Source: Ambrosia x helenae (lineage: Eukaryota; Streptophyta; Magnoliopsida; Asterales; Asteraceae). Taken from it: a DNA stretch of 64,000 nucleotides. The translations under genes and the position numbers were made by a program. Each line of letters opens with the position of its first letter. Position 1 is the first letter of the stretch. Positions 34,205-45,249 of the stretch are shown here, piece after piece. Location: positions 90,667,563-90,731,562 of the forward strand of contig CM061233.1 of assembly GCA_030844895.1 (NCBI GenBank), in the 5' to 3' direction. A model generated the notes under the pieces. It did not search any database. It saw only the letters and a program-made list of their open reading frames with translations, and had not been told where the DNA came from.

Positions 34205-35343
34205 TGATTCTAAATTCTTTTTTTTTTCACATACAAGATTTTTTTTTAAATAAAGCCTTGAGTCAAATAGTCAAAGTCCTAGTCAAAGTCTTAGTCAAAC
34301 AGTCAAAGTCTTAGTCAAATAGTCAATTCATCATAAAACCTTACTTTATGGTGTTGACCAATTTTAATGGCTAATTGACTCCAAAACTAGTATAAAAACC
34401 CACCTATGACCCATTATACTTTGCACCTCTAAATCGATTGTTTCAATCCGATTAAACCTTCCCTCATACCTTTCTTCTATAGTCTATTACTTCTACAATT
34501 GAAGCTTTGATTATAAGCTCTTGTAATTGGCGAATTGGAAGCTTGATATTCTTTCTTTTTCATTTTCTTCAATTTGGACTAGCTACGTTGTTGAGTCTTT
34601 GGGATTCGCCTCGCATACATTCACAACACATTATTCTATTTTTTTTTTACGAGACATAACATTTTGCTAAGGTGAGTTTTACATAGCCCCTTTTCTATTT
34701 ATCACCATTTTTTGGGGTGAAACATGTTACAACATTATTCATGCAATTCAATCATCAATGTGTCTATGTGTATTTCTATGTTGCATTATGTCTTGAACAT
34801 GACTAGGGTAAGCACAATTCTAGCATAAACATTCATCAGCCAAACGGTATACATTGATAGATCTATTGGACTGACAATCCCACCCGGATACGTGCCTCCT
34901 ACAAAGGTTGCGTGGGTGTTTGTTACTGCAATATAAACGAGTGAACCATGAGCGTATGGGATGTACCACAATACAACAGTCACAATGGTTGATTATGCAC
35001 ACGATTTACTTCTAGTATGTTTTCACATATGGACTAGATTGCCATGACACATGAATTGCACAACAATTTTATTCGATTATCAAAACCTATGTAATTCTCA
35101 CCAACTTTTGTTGACCCAAAATATTTTCAACTTAACATGTTTCAGGTTCTACTTGCTTGAAGATTTGAATTAATGCTTGAAGATGTGTGCATAGTTTTAT
35201 TCAATTTGATGTACGAATTCTTGTAGAACAATTGTATGTAATTTATTTAAATCATATAATGAAATCTATTATTTACCATGAGCTATTGAACAATCATCAA
35301 TACGTGACATCCCGATGTTTCCGCCATCGGTTGGGGTGTTACA
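33999..35343 (+). repeat. LTR B4 (1345 bp)
   Basis: Groups with B5 by shared variants (AAATGTGCCTATG, short TA run followed by TTTTTTATTAC) and with B1 at GAGCGTATG. W-box cluster starts at 34261. Confidence 0.92.
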
Positions 35344-37013
35344 GATTGGTATCAGAGCCATGGTTATAGGGAATTAGGTTATTAGAAAAATAATCTAGTC
35401 TATAACCATAGGATTTAACCAGTACTTGCTTCTTTTACTTGCTATTCTCTATCTCCCTCCTACTTCTTATCCCTACTTTCATCCTTACAAGAAGGTTGCT
35501 CTCCATCACTGGATCTACTCTTAGACTAATAGGACAAAATCCTCAGGTTTAACCTGAACCACCTTGAGATCTCGTCGAAGTTCTAGACTTTAATAACGAA
35601 CACGTGCAATCTGGAAGGGTGAACGCCTGTATTCTGAGTCTTCTGTCTAGGCTGGCATTGCGCATATATCCCAATCAGACGAGGGACCCGGATGCCTACC
35701 TGGGAATTCTCGGGATGAGTGTTCACTTATAGGCTAAAGCATGTCTTCACTATGTTATTGGAATCTGAAATCTTTGATACGTCAACGTTTTCGTTTATTC
35801 GTTTTAATTAATGAATAAATGATTACATTCCTTATATCACCTCATTCATTTCATGCCACATTGAACCTTCATTGTGTCCCTTATAGATCATGTCTCCACG
35901 TCGCAGCACTCGCAATAACAGTGGTGAAAACCAAGAGGAAAGTAACAACAACCACAACACCAACCACAACAACAACAAAAACAACAAAGGTGTTGATGCC
36001 CAACTGGCTGCGATTATTTCCCAACAAATGGCGTAACAAATCACAACTCTGGTTTCTAACTTGTTGGCTCAAGTCATCCCAATGAATGGGAACGGCAATG
36101 GAAATGGAAATGGCGATGGAAATCACATAAAGAACGGGACCTTAGTTCGGAAAGGCGAGAAAACAAGTATTGTGGCCGCGGTAACTACCGAGAACCAGAA
36201 GCGCAAGACCAGGGATCCTAATGTAAACCTCACTACACAAGCTTCTAACAAGAAACCCTATACAAGAAACTTTCCATTGTGTAACACATGCAAACGACAT
36301 CACCCCACTGTTTCAGTGTTCGCCTGTGCACCAATTGTGGTAGGTATGGCCATCTGGTCAACACATGTCGTGAGTCCCCAAACCCTAACACCAACCAACC
36401 AACCCTGCTCAGGTTGCTAATCTTAATCGTCCTGGTAAATACAACTATGGTCAATGCTATGAATGTGGAAACCCATATCATTTTCGTAACCGATGCCCTA
36501 AACTAAATCGAGATCAAGGCCCTCCAGCTACTTAACAGCAAACCCCACCATTTGAATGATGTCTACTTTTTAATTCTATGTATTGACACTTTTTGATTCA
36601 TGTAATAAATTCAAGTATTATCATAACATCTGAGTGCATGCTTGTTTGAATGTGAACTAATTGCTATATCTATAATCATACTTGCTTACTTGTACAACAA
36701 TTAGTTGACTACCAAACAACCTACTCAACGATTGGTAGAGGTCATCATGTCTTTCCAACAGTCGGGAGAGGCCCTACAACCTGCTCAACGACTGGTGGAG
36801 ACTATCGAACCTGCTCAACAATCGGTAGAGTCATAAAAGGACGCAAAACCCTAATGTAAGGTAAATTGATAATTACGGTCCGGAACGTAATCATGAATTT
36901 ACAGGTACGTTAAGGTAGTGAGAAATTTTATCAAGGTTTTCGGTAGTTGACCAATTGTATACCTGGTGTTTTTCTTTTAACTTCGGGACGAAGTTCCTAA
37001 AAGTAGGGGAGAC
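35344..37013 (+). other. family B interior 4 (1670 bp)
   Basis: PBS 35347-35358, gag relic 35890-36535, minisatellite about 36720-36830, polypurine tract 36999-37013. Confidence 0.9.
35890..36535 (+). pseudogene. gag: B unit 4 gag relic
   Basis: TAA at codon 49 (36034-36036) and the shared knuckle frame shift. Private variant near 36519 (AAGGCCCT for AAGACCCT). Confidence 0.85.
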
Positions 37014-38338
37014 TGTAACATCGCAAAATTTTCCCCAAAATTTTAATACATAAAAAGCCCTTATATATATATATATTTTTTATTACACCTTTATCATTAA
37101 TATTATATAAATGTGCCTATGTCTTTATTTATCCTAACTCACAACTTATATACATACATAAATGTATATAAATAATAATAATAATAATAATAATAATATG
37201 ATTCTAAATTCTTTTTTTTTTCACATACAAGATTTTTTTTTAAATAAAGCCTTGAGTCAAATAGTCAAAGTCCTAGTCAAAGTCTTAGTCAAACAGTCAA
37301 AGTCTTAGTCAAATAGTCAATTCATCATAAAACCTTACTTTATGGTGTTGACCAATTTTAATGGCTAATTGACTCCAAAACTAGTATAAAAACCCACCTA
37401 TGACCCATTATACTTTGCACCTCTAAATCGATTGTTTCAATCCGATTAAACCTTCCCTCATACCTTTCTTCTATAGTCTATTACTTCTACAATTGAAGCT
37501 TTGATTATAAGCTCTTGTAATTGGCGAATTGGAAGCTTGATATTCTTTCTTTTTCATTTTCTTCAATTTGGACTAGCTACGTTGTTGAGTCTTTGGGATT
37601 CGCCTCGCATACATTCACAACACATTATTCTATTTTTTTTTTACGAGACATAACATTTTGCTAAGGTGAGTTTTACATAGCCCCTTTTCTATTTATCAAC
37701 CATTTTTTGGGGTGAAACATGTTACAACATTATTCATGCAATTCAATCATCAATGTGTCTATGTGTATTTCTATGTTGCATTATGTCTTGAACATGACTA
37801 GGGTAAGCACAATTCTAGCATAAACATTCATCAGCCAAACGGTATACATTGATAGATCTATTGGACTGACAATCCCACCCGGATACGTGCCTCCTACAAA
37901 GGTTGCGTGGGTGTTTGTTACTGCAATATAAACGAGTGAACCATGAGCGTATGGGATGTACCACAATACAACAGTCACAATGGTTGATTATGCACACGAT
38001 TTACTTCTAGTATGTTTTCACATATGGACTAGATTGCCATGACACATGAATTGCACAACAATTTTATTCGATTATCAAAACCTATGTAATTCTCACCAAC
38101 TTTTGTTGACCCAAAATATTTTCAACTTAACATGTTTCAGGTTCTACTTGCTTGAAGATTTGAATTAATGCTTGAAGATGTGTGCATAGTTTTATTCAAT
38201 TTGATGTACGAATTCTTGTAGAACAATTGTATGTAATTTATTTAAATCATATAATGAAATCTATTATTTACCATGAGCTATTGAACAATCATCAATACGT
38301 GACATCCCGATGTTTCCGCCATCGGTTGGGGTGTTACA
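37014..38338 (+). repeat. LTR B5 (1325 bp)
   Basis: Last LTR of the array. Shortest AAT microsatellite of the five, and one extra base at ATCAACCATTTTTTGG. Followed by the GTATA target duplication. Confidence 0.92.
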
Positions 38339-39387
38339 GTATAATTATCTATATCTAACGAATCGGCCATTTTTTGGGATGCGCTACTTGATACCGCCAA
38401 TCGTCAAACCTTATAAAAAAACATGCGGCCTCAATCCTCACTATCCCTGTTCGGCTCGAACCTCCAAGCCGGTGCAGCTTTGGCACTGTAACCATTCACC
38501 GCACCCAGTTTTGTGACCGGCGCGTCGTAACCATCCAGCCATAAGCCACGCCATGTACTACTCCTCCGTCAAACGAACAGCCTCGCCACTCGTTGTTCGA
38601 AAGCACGGGGTAACTCTTGGAATTCTCCTCACAACATAAACACCAACATTTGTGTGAACTTTTCCTAGCTTATCAAGGTGAGTTTACATAGCCCCTTTTT
38701 CCATTCACTATTTTGGGGTGAAACATGTTACAACATTCAATTTACAATTCAATCATAAGTGTCTATGTGTTATTCTATGTTGCATTATGTCTTAAACATT
38801 ACTAGGGTAAGCACATTATTCTAGCATAATCATTAACATTGATCAGCCGACGGTATACAATGATAGATCTATTGGACTGACAATCCCACCCGGATACGTG
38901 TACCTCCTACATAGGTAGCGTGGGTGATTGTTATCGAACACATAACATAATCGAGTGAACCATATGCGTATGAGATGGACCACAGTATTCTAGTCTCAAG
39001 GGTTGATTATGCACTCGATTTACCTGATAGTTTTGTTTTCACATATGGACTAGACTAGCCATGACACTCGAATTGTACAACATTTTTATTCAAACCTATG
39101 TAATTCTCACCAACATTTTTGTTGACCTAAAAACATTTTCAAAATTAACATGTTTCAGGTAACAATGAAGCTGAAGTTTAGAGCATGCTTGAAGAGTTTT
39201 TATGAAGTTGTTTGAAGTTACTTGCTTTATTTCATGATTGTACTAGATGTTTGAATTTTTAGACAATGGTTCATTTGGTTATTTTGTTATGGATAAAGTA
39301 TTTAAAATTCAATAAATACCATGTGCTACTGAAACAATCATCACTACGTGACACCCCGATGTTTCCGCCATCGGTTGGGGTGTTACA
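38339..39387 (+). repeat. LTR A3, right part
   Basis: Resumes GTATAATTATC after family B and ends GGTGTTACA. It differs from A1 and A2 at many sites they share, and has about 65 extra bases (38365-38429) absent from both. Palindrome ATAGATCTAT at 38873-38882 within the leader module. Confidence 0.9.
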
Positions 39388-41575
39388 TTCATATTCTTCT
39401 TCATTATTGGTAGTTTGAAATGCACATCTAATAGCATGGGTTATTATGTCCCCTTGTGAGGATTTTAGTAGTAATCCTAACCCTGTACCTCTTGCATTTG
39501 AAGCACCATCAGTGATAGAGTCCATTTTTCTAAGTTTTCATTTAATTGTTGAACCTTAGTCTTTGCTTCATTTAGGATGTCACTACTGAAATCAGCCACA
39601 AAATCTGCTAGAGCCTATGATTTGATTGCATTTCTAGGCTCATATGCCAAGTCAAAAGCACTTAATTTTACTGACCATTTTGCCATTCTTCCTGACATTT
39701 CAGGTTTTCTAAGTACATTTTTAATTGGATAATTAGTTTGAACATGTATCTTATGTGTTTCAAAATAGTGCCTTAACTTGGTAGATGCCATTATTAAAGC
39801 TAAAATGAGTTTTTCAAGATGTGAATACCTGGTTTTAGCATCTAATAGGGTTTTACTTACATAGTAGACAGGATGTTGTTGCCCTTCATAGTCTTTTACC
39901 AAGACAACACTTATTGCATTTCCAGAAACTGCAAGGTATAACTTAAGAGGTTCACCATCCTCAGGTTTCATCAGGAGTGGAGCTGCTGCAAGATATTCCT
40001 TCAGCTTCTTCAATGCATCCTCGTGCTTCTATCCCCAGTCAAATTTGTTGTTATTTTTTAGGATGTCGTAGAACTCCTTGCATTTTTCGGAGGACTTGGA
40101 GATGAATCTGTTTAGGGCTGCTATCCTGCCGGTTAATCTTTGTACATCCTTGACATTCATTGGAGATTTGAGGTCAATGATGGCCTTTATTTGTTCAGGA
40201 CTGGCTTCTATTCCTCTCTTAGTCACTAAATATCCAAGGAATTTCCCAGCACCGACTCCAGAATGACATTTGGCTGGATTTAATTTCATATTGTATGCAT
40301 CCAGGGTGTCAAAGGCTTCTTTGAGATCTTGAAGATGGTTTTTTGCCTTCTTGGATTTAACCACCATGTCGTCAATGTAAACTTCCATTGTGTCACCAAT
40401 CTTTTCCTTAAACATCATATTCACTATCCTCTGGTATGTTGCACCTGCATTTTTAGTCCAAATGGCATAGCTATATAACAATATATACCTGATGGAGTCA
40501 TGAATGTTGTATCCTCTTGGTCATCCGGCTCCATTTGGATTTGTTGAAATCCTAAGGATGCATCCATGAACGTCAGCATCTCGTGGCCTGCTGTAGCGTC
40601 TACCATTGAATCTATGTGTGGTAATGGGAATGGGTCTTTTGGACAGGCTTTGTTGAGGTCCGTGTAGTCTACAAATACTCTTCATTTCCCATTTTTCTTC
40701 TGTAGCACTACCACGTTTTCCAGCCATCTTGGGAATTTTACTTACCTTATCATCTTGGATTTCAGCAATCTGTCCACCTCCTCTTGTATGATGGTATTCC
40801 TTTCTGGTGCAAACTTTCTTCGTTTCCGTTGGATGGGTAATGACATCCTTGAAGATGCCAGTCATATCTTCATGCTTCCATGCAAACATTGACATCCTGC
40901 ATTTTAGAAATGAAATTAGTGATTGTTCAATGTCAGGAGGAATATTCTTATCAATCTGCACAATGATATCCTTGTTGTTGTCGTCGAGGCAAATAGCCTT
41001 TACATCCTGGTCAGGATGTGCCTTGACATCTTGAGGATGGCACTGTGCATCTTTCTGTAATTGCTATGCTTGTCTTGACGAAGCCTTCATTGATGTAGTA
41101 TAGCAATCCTTGGCTTCTTGTTGATCGTTGTTGACTCTAACAACTCCCCATGGTGTTGGTAGTTTTACACACTGGTGATATGTTGAAGGGACTGCCTTCA
41201 TGTCATGTATCCAAGGTCTCCCCAGGATGACATTATAGCAGGATAGAGAATTTATCACACAGAATCTCTGGATAGAATTCACTCCCTTTACATATACCGC
41301 TAGCTTTATATCACCCATTATACTCGTAGTCTCTCCACTAATGCTAACCAGGACTGACGATATGGAAACTATTTCAGATTCCGGGATGTTCATTCTCTTG
41401 AGGGCTTCTAGCTGAATTATATTGACTGAGCTTCCACCATCTACAAGAATCCTACGAACAAAGTGATTAGCAATATATAAAGTTATAACTAAACCATCAT
41501 GATGAGGGTCGAGGATATTTTCTCTGTCTTCTTCTTCAAAACTGATCACTTTAGAAGTTGTCAGGATGGTAGTCT
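39388..41575 (-). pseudogene. pol: T1 protease, reverse transcriptase, RNase H and start of additional RNase H, decayed
   Basis: Minus-strand order: protease (RILVDGGSSVNII, 41064-41549), a reverse transcriptase N-terminus (FAWKHEDMTGI near 40860) broken by frame shifts, core RT pieces (MLTFMDASLGFQQIQM; VYIDDMVVKS near 40380; GKFLGYLVT), RNase H (LYLAVSGNAISVVL, with the usual catalytic Asp position read as Val-Ser, so probably inactive; PVYYVSKTLLDAKTRYS), then the first half of the additional RNase H (ITDGASNARGTGLGLLL) ending at the family A insertion. Frames change at least three times between 41000 and 39600. The upstream gag is missing; the element ends where T2 sequence begins near 41575. 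The duplicated RNase H marks the Tat lineage. Confidence 0.85.
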
Positions 41576-41599
41576 TTGTGGGTCTTTAGAAATACTAGC

Positions 41600-42702
41600 G
41601 GTTAGGACCCCGTCAACCTGGATGAGGAGCCCGACGGCTATGAATCTGAAGACGAAGTACAACATGATTCCAACCGTAAGCAACGCTCTAAATCGGTTGC
41701 AACCACTTTGACACCAAAAGATGACGATCTCTACAGGCCCTACAGGCCAAAGACCTTTGCAGAAAGGTCAAAATTTTGTGCGCGAATAGCTTTGGCACCA
41801 ATGCCTCAAGAATGCAAGCTCCTAAGTACGATTAGGAAATATAATGGCTTACGTGATCTAGATGATCACTTGCATGCTTTCAACTGTGCAAGCAGCTCTA
41901 AACTTTGGCCCGTGCAAGCCTGGTGTCACTTGTATGTTCAAACACTGACAGGGGCAGCTAGAGTTTGGTATGAAAGTTTGCCTGTCGGAAGCCTGGTGGA
42001 CTTCGATGATCTTATCCGGAAATTCAAAAATCACTTTTCACACTTACGCAAGCATAAGAAGGACAAAGCACACATTCTGTTGTGCACACGTCATGAGAAT
42101 GAGTCGTTAGAAGACTACATAGTGCGATACAACAAAGAGGCTCTCCAATTAGGTTGCGGAGAAGAACTTACTCGTGCAACATTCATTCACGGGTAAGAAA
42201 CGACGATCTAATGAAATGCCTTACCGGAAAGGATGGTGTACCCACAGCTTGGGATGAAGTAATTGAAGCCGCAAAAGTGTACGAGTCTTCAGAGCGTTCT
42301 TTTCATCAAAACAAAGGCACACATCAGAACAACAATCACCATGTGGGTTCCAACAACAAGGGGAAAGGAAAACAGTCTGTCTGGACCAGGATCTCTGGTG
42401 CAGCAGACGAAGGGAAATACTCCTCCGCGCAAAACGCGCGAAATAATCTTACCTTAAGGGCCCCGCGTGATCAGAAAGGGCATCACAAAAAGATTTTTGA
42501 TTGGACTCCATTGTCTAAAACACCTTCCGAGGTCTTGAAGACAGAAGAGATACAGTTCCCAAAGCCGCGAGAGCTTAAAAGTGATAGACGGAATGTTGGC
42601 AACTCCATGTATTGTGAATATCACGAAGACTATGGGCACCTAATAGATAATTGCTACAAGCTTAAAATGGAAATCGAAAATGCAATTAAGCCATGGCAGT
42701 AA
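41600..42702 (+). pseudogene. gag: T2 gag
   Basis: An acidic N-terminal region (about 41600-41710) leads into a capsid domain (WCHLYVQTLTGAARVWYESL, FKNHFSH, ETKDY-type ESLEDYIVRYN). After a frame shift near 42195, a basic linker and a zinc-finger-like end (YCEYHEDYGHLIDNCYKLK) follow. The latter is the CX2HX4GHX4C form typical of Tat gag. Frames 41708-42196 and 42154-42702 overlap, showing a small indel rather than two genes. Confidence 0.78.
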
Positions 42703-42828
42703 ACGCATCTAGTAAAACATATGCGGAGGAAACAACGAGATCATATGGAAGAAGGCAAGCCTTCTCAATAGAGAATCTGCAATCTGAACTCGCATCATGT
42801 TTATCACACTTCACATTACAATTGCAGC

Positions 42829-43302
42829 ATGACTCACAAAGGAGCCAGTCATAAACGCACATTCGACGTCATCGACGGTGACTCATGGAAAGAGGAACAA
42901 GTCATAATGCCGAAAGTAAAGGGGGGAGCTTCTTCAACAGCCCCACTAATTATCACAGGAGTTGTGGGACATTACCGTACGAGGCACATGTTCCTAGACA
43001 AGGGGAGTAGCGTTAATATCATGTATCAGCAATGCTTCAAACAACTGGACGAGGACGATAAGGAAAGATTAGTTCCCGTGACAGAGCCTATTTTAGGCTT
43101 CATACATGAAATGATATTCCCATTGGGAATGCTCACTTTTCCAGTCACACTTTCTGATGGAAGACACTCGCGCACAGAAGTGTGTGACTTCATAGTACTT
43201 CCCGTTAATTCATCACCCGACATCTTATTGGGATGGCAAGGCATAGCAAGATTCATTTGTAACGCATCCACACCACACCAGATGGCAGGTTTTCCTGAAT
43301 GA
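42829..43302 (+). pseudogene. T2 aspartic protease
   Basis: 157-codon frame with the retropepsin fold signature APLIITGVVG, MFLDKGSSVNIMY and DILLGWQGI. The active-site triad expected as D-[ST/G]-G reads DKG, a substitution next to the catalytic Asp that may inactivate it. The frame stops at GFPE, and the reverse transcriptase that should follow is absent. Confidence 0.75.
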
Positions 43303-45140
43303 ACCATCTTCAAGCTCGATTCAAAGGACAAATCTTAGCAGACTTCGTCACAGAAGTCCCAACAAACAAGATCCAAGAATGCCGGAATGAAGCATCTTCA
43401 AGCTCGATTCCACTAGATGAATCACAAAAATGGGAGCTTTTCACTGATGGTGCATGCAATGACGAAGGTGCTGGTGCGGGATTACGCTTAATAACCCCGG
43501 AAGGCAAAGAGTACACCTATGCTATAAGACTCGACTTTCCGACCACTAACAACGAGGCAGAATATGAAGCCTTCCTGGCCGGACTACGCATAGCCAAAAA
43601 GATGGGGGCTCAACACATCGAGGCTTATGTTGACTCTATGCTGGTAGCAAATCACATAGATGGCTCGTACGAAGCAAGAGAACCATCCATGATCTTATAC
43701 CTGGAGCACACAAAGGAGCTAATGCGCAACTTTCGCCATTGCAAAGTGACACATGTGCGACGTAGCCAGAATAAGCCAGCAGACGCATTAAGCAAGATGG
43801 CCTCAACAGTGTTCGATCACATGGCCAAAGATGTACGAGTAGAGGTGTTAAAACATCCATCAGTTCCGCAACGACAATTGAACATAATCCAAATGGGTAA
43901 AGATTCTTGGATGGCCCCCATAATGGCATACCTGAACAAGGGGATTCTCCCATCGGGCAGAGCAGAAGCCCGAAAACTCCAACACAAAGCCCTGCATTAC
44001 GAAGTCATCGACGGCATCTTATACCGACGCTCTTACCTCGGTCAATTATTACGATGTGTAGACTCCGTAGAAGCTACTTACTTATAAAAGACATCCATGA
44101 AGGATCTTGCGGATTACATGCAGGCCCAAAAATGGTTTTTGCCAAACTCATGAATGCAAGCTATTATTGGCCCGGAATGCACCTTGACGTCGTCATTGAG
44201 CTACGAAAATGTGATGCCTGTTAGCGGCACGCACCGGGTACGCTCAGGCCATAAAACAACTTGATACCATTAACAGCGGCGTGGCCCTTCCAAAAATGGG
44301 CCATTGATCCAGTGGGACCCTTTCCCACAGCACCAGGCAATGTCAAATATCTGGTGGTCGCAATCGATTACTTCACCAAATGGGTGGAAGCCAAAATTTT
44401 GGCCTCGATAGATGGACGGAGCATCAAAAAGTTTATATGGGAGTTCATCATGTGCAGATTCAGCTTACCACTAGATCTCGTGAGCGATAATGGTAAGCAG
44501 TTTGCGGATTCACACTTACAAGAATGGCTCGTGTCTATGAATGTCAAATAGATATTCACTTCGGTTGCACACCCTCAGGGCAATGGCTAAGTCGAGCGCA
44601 CCAACCGAAGTATTGTTGAGGGCATCAAAGCCCGATTGGGAACAAAGCGCAGCGGCTGGGTCGATAAGCTTCCTCATGTTTTATGGGCTCATCGTACATT
44701 ATCTAAGACTAGCAATGGGGAGACACCGTTCAGCCTAACATATGGAACCGAGGCTGTGATACCCGCGGAGGTCAGATGTCCGTCCCCAAGGGTGTTGTTC
44801 GCACAAAACACTGACAATGATAAAGAACTACGGATTAACTTAGATCTCTTAGAATATCGCCAGGACACGGCCTCCATCCGCGAAGCCACTTACAAGCGAC
44901 AGCTAGAGAAATACTATAATGCGCGCATCAAATAACATCTTTTCCGCGTAGGAGACTATGTATTCCGTAGCAATGAAGCATCAAACGCCGAAAAATCCGG
45001 TAGGCTTGCTCCCAACTGGGTAGGACCTTACAAAATACAAGATGTTCTAGGAAATGGTGCGTACGCTTTGGAACGCCTGGATGGTACGCCCGTTCCACGC
45101 ACCTGGAATGCAGCGCAATTGCGTATTTGCTACATTTGAT
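43299..45140 (+). pseudogene. pol: T2 additional RNase H and integrase
   Basis: The first 262-codon frame (43299-44087) holds an intact-looking RNase H: LFTDGACNDEGAGAGL, NNEAEYEAFLAGLRIA, YVDSMLVANHIDGSY, with D, E, D positions kept. Integrase follows in pieces: DIHEGSCGLHAG, YYWPGM, RKCDAC (zinc-binding), WAIDPVGPFPTAPG, SDNGKQF, then VERTNRSIVEG past stops near 44551 and 44590, and a C-terminal WVGPYKIQDVLGNGAYALE to about 45140. Stops and frame shifts occur near 44087, 44223, 44551, 44590 and 44935. CATCTTCAAGCTCGATTC occurs twice (43304-43321 and 43392-43409) near the deletion joint. Confidence 0.8.
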
Positions 45141-45249
45141 TTATCATTTTACACTTGTAATAAAGGCCTATGCCCCAGTTCGTTTTATAAAAGGATGTTT
45201 TCATATATCATTCCATCATATCAGAAACCATAAAAATGAACGAGCACAC

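Larger units (their letters stand above)
14451..38338 (+). mobile_element. family B tandem array of a non-autonomous LTR element, outer limits
   Basis: Termini TGTAACATCG and GGTGTTACA with a perfect 5 bp duplication GTATA (14446-14450, 38339-38343). Order: B1-int-B2-int-B3-int-B4-int-B5, five LTRs of 1325-1355 bp and four interiors of 1670-1671 bp, repeat period about 3.0 kb. E2 interrupts B1. Every internal LTR is preceded by a polypurine tract and followed by a PBS, so each unit has complete cis signals. Interiors carry a gag relic without a capsid domain and no pol. LTR ends, PBS leader, minisatellite and polypurine tract are shared with family A. Confidence 0.92.
5965..39387 (+). mobile_element. 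family A tandem array of a non-autonomous LTR element, outer limits
   Basis: Outer termini TGTAACATCC and GGTGTTACA, flanked by a perfect 5 bp duplication TTCAT (5960-5964, 39388-39392). Order: LTR A1, interior, LTR A2, interior, LTR A3. A3 is split at 14450 by the family B array. Without the inserted DNA the array is about 9.5 kb. No interior encodes any retrotransposon protein, so the family depends on enzymes supplied elsewhere. A single outer duplication means that either one multi-unit molecule was inserted or an ordinary element expanded in place by LTR-LTR exchange. Confidence 0.9.
41576..45249 (+). mobile_element. Tat-like Ty3/gypsy element T2, internally deleted
   Basis: Plus-strand remnant, head to head with T1: gag, protease, additional RNase H and integrase in order, but no reverse transcriptase or first RNase H. 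No LTR, PBS or polypurine tract was identified on either side. It ends at the D LTR (45250). Codon style and motifs differ from T1, so it is a different Tat family. Confidence 0.85.

Noticed and set aside
3617..45249. Reading T1 and T2 as one inverted or rearranged element
   Set aside because: They lie on opposite strands and each has its own protease, additional RNase H and integrase with different sequence, so they are two elements.
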